From: Solanum dulcamara
Taxonomy: Eukaryota; Streptophyta; Magnoliopsida; Solanales; Solanaceae
DNA length: 64,000 bases
Direction: 5' to 3'
NCBI RefSeq assembly: GCF_947179165.1
Contig: NC_077239.1
Span: forward strand, 68,711,134 to 68,775,133
Part shown: positions 46,851 to 56,667 of the stretch, one piece after another
How the letters are laid out: every line of letters begins with the position of its first letter
Numbering within the stretch: the first letter of the stretch is position 1
The notes under the pieces: generated by a model
What the model was told of the DNA's origin: nothing
What the model saw: only the letters and a program-made list of their open reading frames with translations
Databases searched by the model: none
Translations under genes and position numbers: made by a program

Positions 46851-48240
46851 TTAATGCAACTTCAATTTCCTTGAAGAATAGGCAATTAAATTCTTCTCCT
46901 GCATTATCACTACCTAAATCAGAATAAGATACATCACAATAAATAATGAAATTCTTACTTTTAACTAGCAAGGCAAGAATTGGTGCACTAGTCAAAAGGA
47001 TCTTGAGTTTAAGAAAACTCTCTTCAAACTCTTTGACCATACAAATGGAATATTCTGCTTGGTCAAGTTGGTAAGATGGGAAGCAATGGAAACAAACCCC
47101 TTGACGAAATGACAGAAGTAACTAGCTAAACCAACAAATCTCCTTACCTCTGAGATATTAATGGGCCTTGCCCAATTCTTCACTGCTTCAATCTTCTGGG
47201 GATCCACCATCACTACATCCTTAGAAACTACGTGCCCCAAGAAGAACACTGAATCAAGCCAGAACTTACACTTAGAGAATTTGATATAAAACCTCTTCTC
47301 CCTTAACAATCCCAAAATAATTCTCAGATGGTCTTCATGCTCCTTTCTGCTCTTTTAGTATCATCAATAAATATAATAACAAAGAGATCTAGATATGACT
47401 TAAAAATTCTGTTCATCAGGCTCATGAAAGTAGCAGGCGTATTTGTAAGCCTAAAAGACATTACCAAGAACTCATAGTGCCCATACCTGGTTCAAAAAGC
47501 AGTCTTCGGCACATCTGCTTCCCATATTTTCAATTGGTGATAAACAGACCTCAAATCAATTTTTGAGAACATACAGGTACCCTACAACTGATCGAATAAG
47601 TCATCAATATGAGGAAGAGGATACATATTTTTAAGGCGGAACCCATCGGTGGCCTCTCAAAATTGGCACCAACTTTCACTTAGACACTTCAACTAAGATT
47701 TGTTCATTTTAGACACCTCAAGTAAGGTTTCAATGTGTTATTTTGACATTTTTTTTACAATCACCCAAATATCTAAAGTGTGTGTAATATACTTGCCGCT
47801 AATGTGTCAAAGTGACCTATTAAATGAAGTTAATGACCACTTATTTTCTAATCAAAAGTCATTATTTTAAAATTATTTTTGATATATCTGTCACATTTCT
47901 TCATTTAATTAGTCACTTTGACACATCAGCGTCAAGTGTATTACACACACTTCAGATATTTGGGTGATTGTAAAAACAAATGTCAAAATGACATATCAGA
48001 ACCTTACTTGAGGTGTCTAAAATGAAAAAAGCTTAGTTGAGGTGTCTAAGTGAAAATTGGTGCCAACTTTGAGGGGCCACCGATGGGTTAGGCCTATTTT
48101 TAATAGTCACCTTGTTCAGCTGCCTGTAGTCTATGCACATACGAAGACTACCATCTTTCTTCTTCACAAATAAAACTAGAGCACACCAAGAAGAGGTACT
48201 CGGTCTAATAAAATTTTTATCCAACAACTCCTAAAATTGG
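46851..48240 (-). pseudogene. Gypsy reverse transcriptase, split by a MITE and frameshifted
   Basis: The N-terminal half (48227-48104) reads [20 protein letters not shown] and [19 protein letters not shown]. The MITE (47635-48094) and its 9-bp duplication then interrupt it. The frame resumes at 47634 with LKNMYPLPHIDDLFDQL. The catalytic box FIDD is intact near 47362-47373, but a short deletion just after it shifts the frame. The C-terminal half (47315-46992) reads KFSKCKFWLDSVFFLGHVVS and later AxILALLVKSKNFIIYCDVS. There are further stops near 47450 and 47490. Confidence 0.92.
47635..48094. mobile_element. Mutator-like MITE, 460 bp, long inverted repeats
   Basis: The left end is GGCGGAACCCATCGGTGG and the right end read inward is GGCCTAACCCATCGGTGG. 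The inverted repeats continue with few mismatches for most of the element (AATTGGCACCAACTTT, CACTTAGACAC, ACCTCAAGTAAGGTT, TGTCAAAATGACA-like blocks), so the whole element can fold into one hairpin. TATTTTTAA at 47626-47634 is repeated at 48095-48103; a 9-bp duplication points to the Mutator superfamily. No coding capacity. Confidence 0.93.
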
Positions 48241-49072
48241 GCCTTCAACTCCCTCCATTCAGTCAGGGCCATTCTATAAAGTGGAATAGAAATGGTGGAA
48301 TGGAAGTGGGGCGAGTGCTCGACTCTAGGTCGATACAAAAATCAATATCCCTATCAGGTAGCATACCAAGCAAATCTGCGGGGAAAACATCCATAAACTC
48401 ACGCACTATCGAAATAGACTCAATCAATGGCACTTCAGAGCTATCATCCCTGAGATGTGCTAGGAAGGCCAAACAACCCTTACTTACAAACCTCTTAGCA
48501 CGAAGAAAAGCGATAATACGAACTGGGGTGGGAAGATAGTCACCCTCCCATACCAACTGATCCATCCCAAGCTTGGCTAATATCATAGTCTTAGCATTGT
48601 AATCTAAGATATCAAAATTTGGAGAGAATCAAGTCATACCCAAGATTACATCAAAATCAATCATCTCCAGAATAATCAAATCTACATAAGTTCTGCTCCC
48701 CATAAAAGTCACAAGGCAAGACCTATACAGTTTCTCAACTAGTACAGACTTACTAACAGGAGTAGAAACACGAATAAGCATGTCAAGTAAGTCACAATGC
48801 AAATCAAGTCCATCAGCAAATGCGGAAGAATCATAAAAAATGTGGATCCAGGATCAAACAATACGAAAGTCATGCAATCGCAGACCAGAAGAGTACCTGT
48901 GATAACAGCATCGGATGCCTCTGCCTTTGACCTCCTGGGGAAAGCATAACAATGGGCTCTATCGCCCGTTTAACCATTGCCCCTATCGGGCTGTACTCAG
49001 TAGCTCCAACCTGCCCGCCACCCTGGCTGAACTGGCGACCACTACGACCTTGGCCACCACATTCTCTAGAAT
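48241..49072 (-). pseudogene. Gypsy protease region and gag-protease junction
   Basis: Minus strand: a Gly/Gln-rich linker (GGQGRSGRQFSQGGGQ, near 49055-49000), then AVITGTLLVCDCMTFVLFDP with the aspartic protease motif DPGST at about 48850-48836. Next come stretches reading MDFDVILGM-like near 48640-48660, and the connection to reverse transcriptase (ISIVREFMDVFPADLLGMLP, DRDIDFCIDLE; 48586-48263). Several stops lie between these pieces. The upstream junction at 49073-49077 is the site of the solo LTR. Confidence 0.87.
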
Positions 49073-49077
49073 GAAGG

Positions 49078-51970
49078 TGTCACGATCCAACCCCGTAGCC
49101 CATGACAAGTGCCCAAATCGGACATACACGTGTACCCCTGCCAACTATACATAACCTGTCTCCTGTTTATACCTCAAATGAATCAACATGTAAGAAACAT
49201 ACAAGCCGACAAGGCTGTAGTAACGTATAGGGTCATTCCGTACTACATACATATGCGAGCCGACAAGGCCGCCACAATACAGGGAATGCCCCAAATCATA
49301 AGTCATATCAGTACAGCTGTACATACATACATATACAACTCATGTACCACTGATATACAACTCATATACAGATCATACACAACTCATATACAGCTCATAC
49401 ACCACTCATATACATGTACAACCTACATACGTATACCACCCATATATGTATACAACCCACCTATGCATCCACAGACCTCTAAGAATAAGAAAACTGTAAC
49501 ATATGGCGGGACAGGGCCCCCGCCATACCCATGAACAAAACAAATATGTACAATAAGGTGTAGTACCCAAAAGTCAGGCTCCAGCATAATGGAGCACTTC
49601 CGGACCGCTGAGTGGGACTCCTACGCTGGCGGATCCCCAAACTCTGTACCTGTACCTGCGGGCATAAATGCAGCCCCCCCGGAGAAGGGGGTCAGTACGA
49701 CATATGTACTGAGTATGTAAAACATAATATAACATAACCGAAACCATATCTGAAATCGCGAAGCAGGGGATAATATATCATATGAGAAACCTGTACCTTG
49801 TGAATTATAAAAGCATGCATGTTCAAATTATATCATATAGCCGACCCTATTAGGGGTCCGGTGGATACATCTGTAATATCATCACAACCCCGTGCCATTA
49901 TCATCTTATTACCATACATTGTTATATAAATATATACACACGTATCCCGGCCCTCTAGTGAGGGACTCGAGGAGTAAGGCAGTGAACTGCGCACGAGAAC
50001 ATACCCCGGCCCGGGACTCGGTGAAAGATGTGTCACTGTATACACGAGTAGAGTAATGAGCAACTATATGTAATTTAAATCATTATCGAAGACTCGACCG
50101 TAGAAGCAAATTAAGCTATCGTTTGAGAATCAAGATTGTAATATAACCACCTTAAATGCCCTCTAAATGCCATTAGGGCTATACTAGTTAGTGTCTCGGG
50201 GTCCTTAGACACGTACTAAGGTAATGTTAACCGCTTAAGGACTCCAGAATACATGTTTTCATATAGTCCTTACAACTAGGACCCCGTATATTCATTAAGT
50301 CCTTAGTATAGATAAGGTTCAAGGAAAGTAACTTAACTGTTATAAAAGTTCATTACCCAAAAGTGAATAAGAGACACTTAGGAATGGAATTACTTCAGAT
50401 ATCGCATCATTATTTACTTACCTCTACGACATGCCAAAAGAAGAGAAAGAATAGGCTTTACATACCTCTTATGGATTCTCCGTAATCGTCCACGTCGTTG
50501 TCCTCGAAACCTATTTAACACGGGAGTAAGGCAAGTATTAACAACCTTAGACTTTTCAACAACTTAGACTACCTACGAGTATTCATCGAGCTCGTCCCCT
50601 CGCTCGCATCCTCGACTAGTTCCTTAACCAGTTAAGAAGTTAACGAAAATCGGACAGCACCTCCCCTATAGTGTGCCCTATCCGAATCCACAACCATGTC
50701 CTTAGCACCTGAAGCTAACCAACAACACAACCAGTAGACCATACATATACATATTATGACAATATTACACCATATAAACCCCCAACAATTCACTCGACAC
50801 TAAGATACAAAAACTAGAGTTTTTAATCTTTCTTTCGCAAAATTTTTAATTGCAAAGTGGAGGGTCGTTAGGCTGAAACCAGCAGCCCCCCACGCCCTTA
50901 TCAACATATATTTCAGAACCACAGCACCTCACCACACGACCAACAGTCACACACCACAAGCGCAACACATCATTCGATTACAATTAACTATAGCGATTCC
51001 AATTTCGATTATTTCGAACGCCGAACTTTTCAAAAATTTTCTCCAACTTCCAGCAGCTCCTAAGGTGTGTAATACACCTTAACTTAACATCATAATCTTC
51101 AAATTAGAGGGAAAGAACTTACCTTTCCCGAAATTGGCTAAAACTAGCCGAAATTGTGTCTCGAAACTTTTTTAGCGCAAAGTAACGTCGTGGCAGCTTG
51201 CTGTCCGATTTTTGGCTGCACCGATTTCAAATTTTATACTACTAATACTTCCATATCATCGTAGTATACTCTAATTAATTAATTTACAGAATGAAAATGG
51301 GACTTACCTATTTTTCTCCTAAAGTCGTCGCAATTTTCTCTCCTTAGCTTTAGGGTTTTTTTTGTTCACGTTGCTGCTGGAAATTTGATGAATAACTGAA
51401 GTTTGAGATATATATCACTTATATGGGTGGTCCCAAGGGGTGACATGTGTCATCCCCTAAGGGGGATACGTGTCCAGCCCCTATTGGGCCACCGTGTCCA
51501 TGCTCTCCATGTGGGGCTGCCACGTGGTAGTGGGGCCCACCCCCCCAAGCAGGTGGGTCACCTACTTGACCCCAAGCAGGTGGGTCACCTTCTTGCTTAG
51601 GGCTTCCACGTGTCGCCCTCCCATTGGCTGCCCCGCAAAATTTTTTTCTCCTCCTCGTGGGTTCGTAATCTCGTCCTAGTTTAAGAGCCTATGTCGTCCG
51701 TGCTACGCAAGCTTGGTGTGTATTCAAATAGCTTAGGTGTGTTAAACTTCTAAGTTAGGGGCGTACGTTGGTAAATCGAGTCCTACGACTCATTACTTAG
51801 CCTCCTACTCCTTTCGACTTCTCTTGATCTTATTTCCAATCTTCCCTACTATGGGGTGTCATATTCTCCCTTCTTAGAATTGTTTAATAGTGTCGTAACT
51901 TAGGCGGCTCACATGATAGATTTTAAGTAGCTTTAGGAACCTTTTGAGTTCAAGAATGTGGAGTGTAACA
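49078..51970 (-). mobile_element. Solo LTR of Gypsy family B, inverted, 2893 bp
   Basis: It starts TGTCACGATCCAACCCCG and ends GAGTGTAACA. GAAGG at 49073-49077 is repeated at 51971-51975, and the host gag-protease sequence is continuous across it. In its own sense it begins TGTTACACTCCAC and is a diverged relative of the LTRs at 55109-60457: shared blocks include the promoter region with ACGTG cores (GACACGTATCC and TGACACATGTCACC in its sense, near 51434-51475) and the ending GGTTGGATCGTGACA. Confidence 0.94.
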
Positions 51971-51975
51971 GAAGG

Positions 51976-53198
51976 CCCCTACCATAGCCGCTTCCACCTT
52001 TAGCTGATGGGGTTCTATAACTCTGATCATGCCAAGCCTGACTCTGCCTTGAACAATATTTTCTGATATGTCCAGGCTCACCACATCCGTAACAAGTCTT
52101 AGGGTCAAGAGTGGGTCTTTGTGAAGACGAAGAAGACTTGAGATAACCCCCGAAATTAGAAAAGGGATGGCTAGTCTTTAACGGACCCCATCTGAAACCT
52201 GTAATAAAGACTAAAAAGGACGGGCCGAATAATCTACTAAACTCTACCCTCTGGAGTAAGATCCACTAAACGCACCCTCCTTACAAAACTTCTTGAACAT
52301 CGTCTCTTTAGCGAAGTTATCTGGCTTCAATCCCTCCACCTCTATCACAAAGTCAACCACCTCCTGAAAAGATTTTGATAAAGCAGCCACCTGTAAAGCT
52401 GGAATTTGTAAATCTGAGCTCAATCCCTTCACAAAGAGGCGGATCCGCTCTTCTGGACTAAAGCAAAGCTGAGTAGCATATCTGGCTAAGGCACGAAATT
52501 TGGCCTCATAGGCTACAACGAACATTCTCCCTTTCTCTATATTAGGAACTCATCTCTCTTCATGTCCCTCAAGGTCCGGGGAATATACTTCTCCATGAAA
52601 AAATCAAAAAAACTGCCCAAGTCATAGGTGGTGCCTCTGCTGGTCGACACTCAACATGATACTGCCACCATATTTTGGCTTCTCCTTGAAATTGGTATGT
52701 CACAATCTCAACACCAAATCGCTGTACTATATCCATCTTATGAAGTAGCTCATGACAATCAACAAAGAAATCATAGGCATCCTCAGATTCAGTACCCCTG
52801 AAGACCGGGGGTTTCAACTTTAAGAACTTAACAAAGAAGTCATGCTGGTCACTAGTCATTACCGTCCCTGTAGTCAATCAAGGAAACATGCTTATTCCTG
52901 AAAATGCATGCATGTGGAGAGCCACAATAGCTACATGTTGTACTTCTAGAATATAAAGTGTTGGGGGCGCTTGTCCATGATCATATAACTCACTGAGATA
53001 GGTGAGAACCTGGTGTATCATCGCTGAAGTAGGCTGGAGTGGTGCTTCTTTCTCGTGAACTTGCTCATCTTCTACCTTAACATCCTCTCTAGCTACCTAA
53101 TCAGTCGGTTGAGGGGTCACTGTTCTTTCTCTGGCTGGCCCAGCTGCCTGACCTCTACCCCGTGGGCTTTCTCCTACGACCTCTACCACGACCTTTCA
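51976..53198 (-). pseudogene. Gypsy gag, frameshifted
   Basis: ATG near 53198 opens MKGRGRGRRRK; frame breaks follow near 53155 and a CAG-to-TAG-type stop lies near 53100. The gag core is in two frames: 52877-52569 (FLKLKPPVFRGTESEDAYDF, QFQGEAKIWWQYHVECR) and 52525-52244 (YEAKFRALARYATQLCFSPE, RIRLFVKGLSSDLQI, FVIEVEGLKPDNFAKE). The zinc knuckle CYGCGEPGHIRKYC at about 52104-52063 keeps all four ligands. It ends at the solo LTR insertion. Confidence 0.9.
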
Positions 53199-53470
53199 TT
53201 GCTACTCCTACTCTAGCTACCGCCCCAACGGTTGGCTCAGGTGCTACTGCTGCTCTAGTTCAAATCATCTGCAAAAATAGAGTGAAGAAGGCCAGATACC
53301 AATTTGTATCACCTAGATACCAATTGGATTCAAGTAATAGCGCAAAAGAAAGAAGAAATAGAGTTTTCCTAAAGTCTCGTAGCCTCCCGAAGAAAAGTGA
53401 AGGCGTCTCCATACCGTTCCACAAGACTCTACTAGACCTGTACTTGTGTGATGAGATCAACGAACCTAAA

Positions 53471-53482
53471 GCTCTGATACCA
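53471..53482 (-). promoter_or_regulatory. Primer-binding site of the family C element
   Basis: The minus strand reads TGGTATCAGAGC, a perfect complement of the initiator tRNA-Met end, four bases after the 5' LTR end at 53487. Confidence 0.93.
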
Positions 53483-53486
53483 AGCT

Positions 53487-55108
53487 TGTCACGACCCCAA
53501 ATGGGCCATGAGTGACATCCACACTTAACCTCCTAGGTGGGAGAACCACTGATATAAACCCTAACTTACATTAACGATTCAACTTGTAAAACACGATAAT
53601 ATTGTAGAAGCTCAAACCTTATTAAAGTAAGAAATAACAATCCATTAGAGTCTAGTACATAACATTCCCTGAGATTTGAAAGTCATTACTTCAAAGACAT
53701 CTAATTCTAAAATACTAAGTTTGGAAATATCAAATAATAAAATAAATAAATAACATAATGTGTCCGAAAAATAAAAACATCATGCCATGCCCGAGAGAAT
53801 CCAACACGAGCTAGAAGGAATAGCTCACCCTAGAACCTGATATGCTGGACACTGATTAGAGCTGAGGTCGAGTTAAAGTCGATGGAACACTCGCTGCACT
53901 CCACAAAATAAAATAATGAAAAATACAAGTAGGAGTCAGAACAAGACAACATGTATTGAGTAGGAATTATTGGTCGACTCAGAATAGAAATCAATATGCA
54001 TAAAAATAATAGCGGGAAATCAACTATATCACTTAACAGGGGGCAACCAACAATATCAAGATCAAGTGACAACACAATGAACAATAACATAATCAGTCAA
54101 CAATATCAAGAGTATACATGAGGACTCATGCCTCCACACCATGATTTTTTGGGAAATGAGTTATATGAGATTGGGTAGTATTAAGTCATTTTAATTTTTT
54201 TTTAATATTACCATGTCGAAACATGACACCCGATTCAATAATATCATGTCGACCTGTGACACCCAATTCAAATATACCGTATCGGAACGTGACACCCGAT
54301 CTAAATATACCGTGTCGAAATGTGATATCTGATCCAAATATACCGTATCGGAATGTGACACCCAATCCAAATATACCATATCAGAACATGACACCCAATC
54401 TAAATATACCGTGTCGAAATGTGATACCCAATCCAAATATAATTAATTTATTATTCTTTATTATCACATTCCACTTCATTAACAATATTTTATCAAGCTT
54501 TCTTTATTAAGGCATCAGTTTTGATAGGGCAAGTTCAAGATTATGGATTTCACGATCTTGAAATTGCAAAACAATCACAACAACTTATCAACCATTCAAA
54601 CCACAATAATTAAATGCATTATAAACTTCACACATTACTCAATGACTATGAATTGCTATTAAGAGTCTATCTATAATATAGAATAAACCATAACCTACCT
54701 CAACCGAAGAACCGAAGTCAAGCAAGTTAATTCACTAGTGATTTTCCTTCTTCGATGCTTCAAAACGTTCCCAATCTAACAAGTATACAATGTTCGTAAG
54801 CAAATGAGTCTGTAGACACTCATATTACCGTAATAAATTTTCCATATTTCAAGCCTAAGTTATGTCTTAATTTCTTTAAATATCATAAACCTAAGTTATA
54901 TTCAGATAATATAATATACCTGATATTTAATTATCTATCTCAATATATCAAAACTTGAATTATGATAATTATAGAAAGATAACCGAAATCAAAAGCAAGT
55001 TACGAACCAGTACTTAAAGTACGAACTACTATTCACTCACGAAATTCATTCTGGCAGAATGTATTAGTGCATCTATACTATAATATATCATCCTCCAATG
55101 ATTGGATA
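53487..55108 (-). mobile_element. 5' LTR of the family C element, first part on the plus strand
   Basis: It starts TGTCACGACCCCAAATGG and parallels 42710-44280. It is cut after TGATTGGATA at 55108 by the family B element and resumes at 60463 with TCATCACCAATCATTAG. Includes the seven-unit minisatellite. Confidence 0.93.
54211..54440 (-). repeat. 33-bp minisatellite in the 5' LTR, seven units
   Basis: Same unit as at 43438-43630 but with one unit more and different point changes. The two arrays were identical when the element inserted, so the unit number changed afterwards. Confidence 0.9.
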
Positions 55109-55662
55109 TGTTACACCCCACAACTTTTAAACTCAGAATGTCTCATAAGTTCCTTGGACATTACCATATGAACCGGATATGCTACGACACTATCAAATGA
55201 CTCCAACGAAGGGAGGATGTGATACCCCGTGGTAGAGAAGGTTGGAAGGGGAATCATAAGAGTCCGGAAGGAATAGGAGGCCAAGTAACGAGTCATAGGA
55301 CTCGACTTATCTACGTAAGCTGCTAATTTAGAAATGTTACATACGTGAGTTACTTGATTACATACCAAGCTTACGTAGCAAGGGTTTCATAGTCTCTTAA
55401 AGTGAGACGAGATTACGAACGAGATTACGAACCCACGAGGAAGGCAAAAAAAATTTCGCGGGGCAGCCAATGGGAGGGTGACACGTGGCAGCACCTGAGC
55501 AGGCAGGTGACCCACCTTCTTGGGGTCAAGTAGGTGACCCACCAGCTTGGGAGAGGTGGCCCCCACTGCCACATGGAAGCACCCCATTGGCCGCATGTTG
55601 AGGTGGCCCAATAAGGGGCTGACACGTGTCACCCTTAGGGGGCTGACACGTGTCACCTCATA
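55109..55662 (+). mobile_element. Truncated 5' LTR of the family B element
   Basis: Nearly identical to 56668-57218; by hand I count about ten differences over roughly 550 bases. Homology stops just after the TATA box (CATATATAAGAG at 55659-55670), so the promoter is kept and the rest of the LTR is lost. Paired G-box palindromes lie at 55620-55631 and 55644-55655. Confidence 0.9.
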
Positions 55663-56631
55663 TATAAGAGTAGGGTGCTATATGAGTTCTTGTGATTAGG
55701 CTAATGAATCAGCCCATTTGCATCCAATCAAGAGCACCTATGCTGCTGAAATTAGAGGGAGTTATAGAACATAGAGAATGGTAAGGTTCCGTAAGGTTTC
55801 CTCCTCTAATATCCAGATAAAGGGACTTCAATTATAATTAATGCCTTGAGATCAGTCCAAGAAGAGGTCAGGAGCACAAACAGGTCTTAGTACTGCATTT
55901 CTCCCTCGAGATACTAAACAGACTGAGCGCACTATTAGACGCTAGAAGATATGTCACAAGCCGGGAGATTAACTTTGAAGGTAGCCGGAATGATTATCCA
56001 TCACTTATCAAGTTGCCTACAATAATAATTACTACACTAGTATTCCAATGGACTCGACATGATTAAGCAAGTTATTGACTAAAAGCCAGAGTCGACAGGA
56101 ATGACATACAGATAATCAACGTCGACATACAGAGTTCAAGTTGATGATTGGATGTTCATCATAGGGTCACCTAGAAAAGGAACTTGGCCCAGAATATATT
56201 AAACGGTATCAAGTTACTCATAAGGTGGGAAACGTGGCTGGTAAGTTAAGCTTACCACCTTAGTTGGAAACTATACGCCTAGTCCATTAGATACTGACGA
56301 GTCACCCAGGGTATATTCCATAAATGAGGTCCAGTAGATGGAATCCTATGAGGAAAATCCTACCACCATCCTGGATCGGCAAACTGGAAGATTGTAGACT
56401 AAAGACGTATCTTCCGTCAAGTTATGGTGGAAAAACCAAAACTAGAAAGAGGATGATCGGGGAACTAAAGGGAACATGGAATACAAGTATTTGCACCTGT
56501 AACCGATGTCTACAGGTAACTCCAACTCTTGAGAACTCGTATGTTAATAATATAGATGGGAATGCATGTGATAGCATAAAGGAAAGGAAACCCTCTATAA
56601 TTTATATAAAGTCTTACAGAAGGTTGCATTT
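55663..56631 (+). mobile_element. Internal non-coding remainder of the family B element
   Basis: About 970 bp between the truncated 5' LTR and the polypurine tract. I recognise no gag or pol motif in any frame, and the longest frame (56324-56689) has no family resemblance. It is probably the 3' untranslated part of the internal region. A leftover of another element cannot be excluded. Confidence 0.6.
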
Positions 56632-56667
56632 AACATTCGGGGACGAATGTTCTAAAGGGGGGAAGGA
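56632..56667 (+). promoter_or_regulatory. Hairpin plus polypurine tract before the 3' LTR
   Basis: AACATTCG at 56632-56639 and CGAATGTT at 56644-56651 form a perfect 8-bp stem with loop GGGA. AAAGGGGGGAAGGA at 56654-56667 is the polypurine tract that primes plus-strand synthesis and abuts the LTR start TGTTACACC at 56668. Confidence 0.88.

Noticed and set aside
53162..53515. 117-codon plus-strand frame
   Set aside because: It overlaps, on the opposite strand, the gag start, leader and primer-binding site of the Gypsy element.
54211..54440. Regular repeats that could suggest a CRISPR array
   Set aside because: Units are contiguous with no unique spacers, imperfect, and in a plant LTR; no cas genes.
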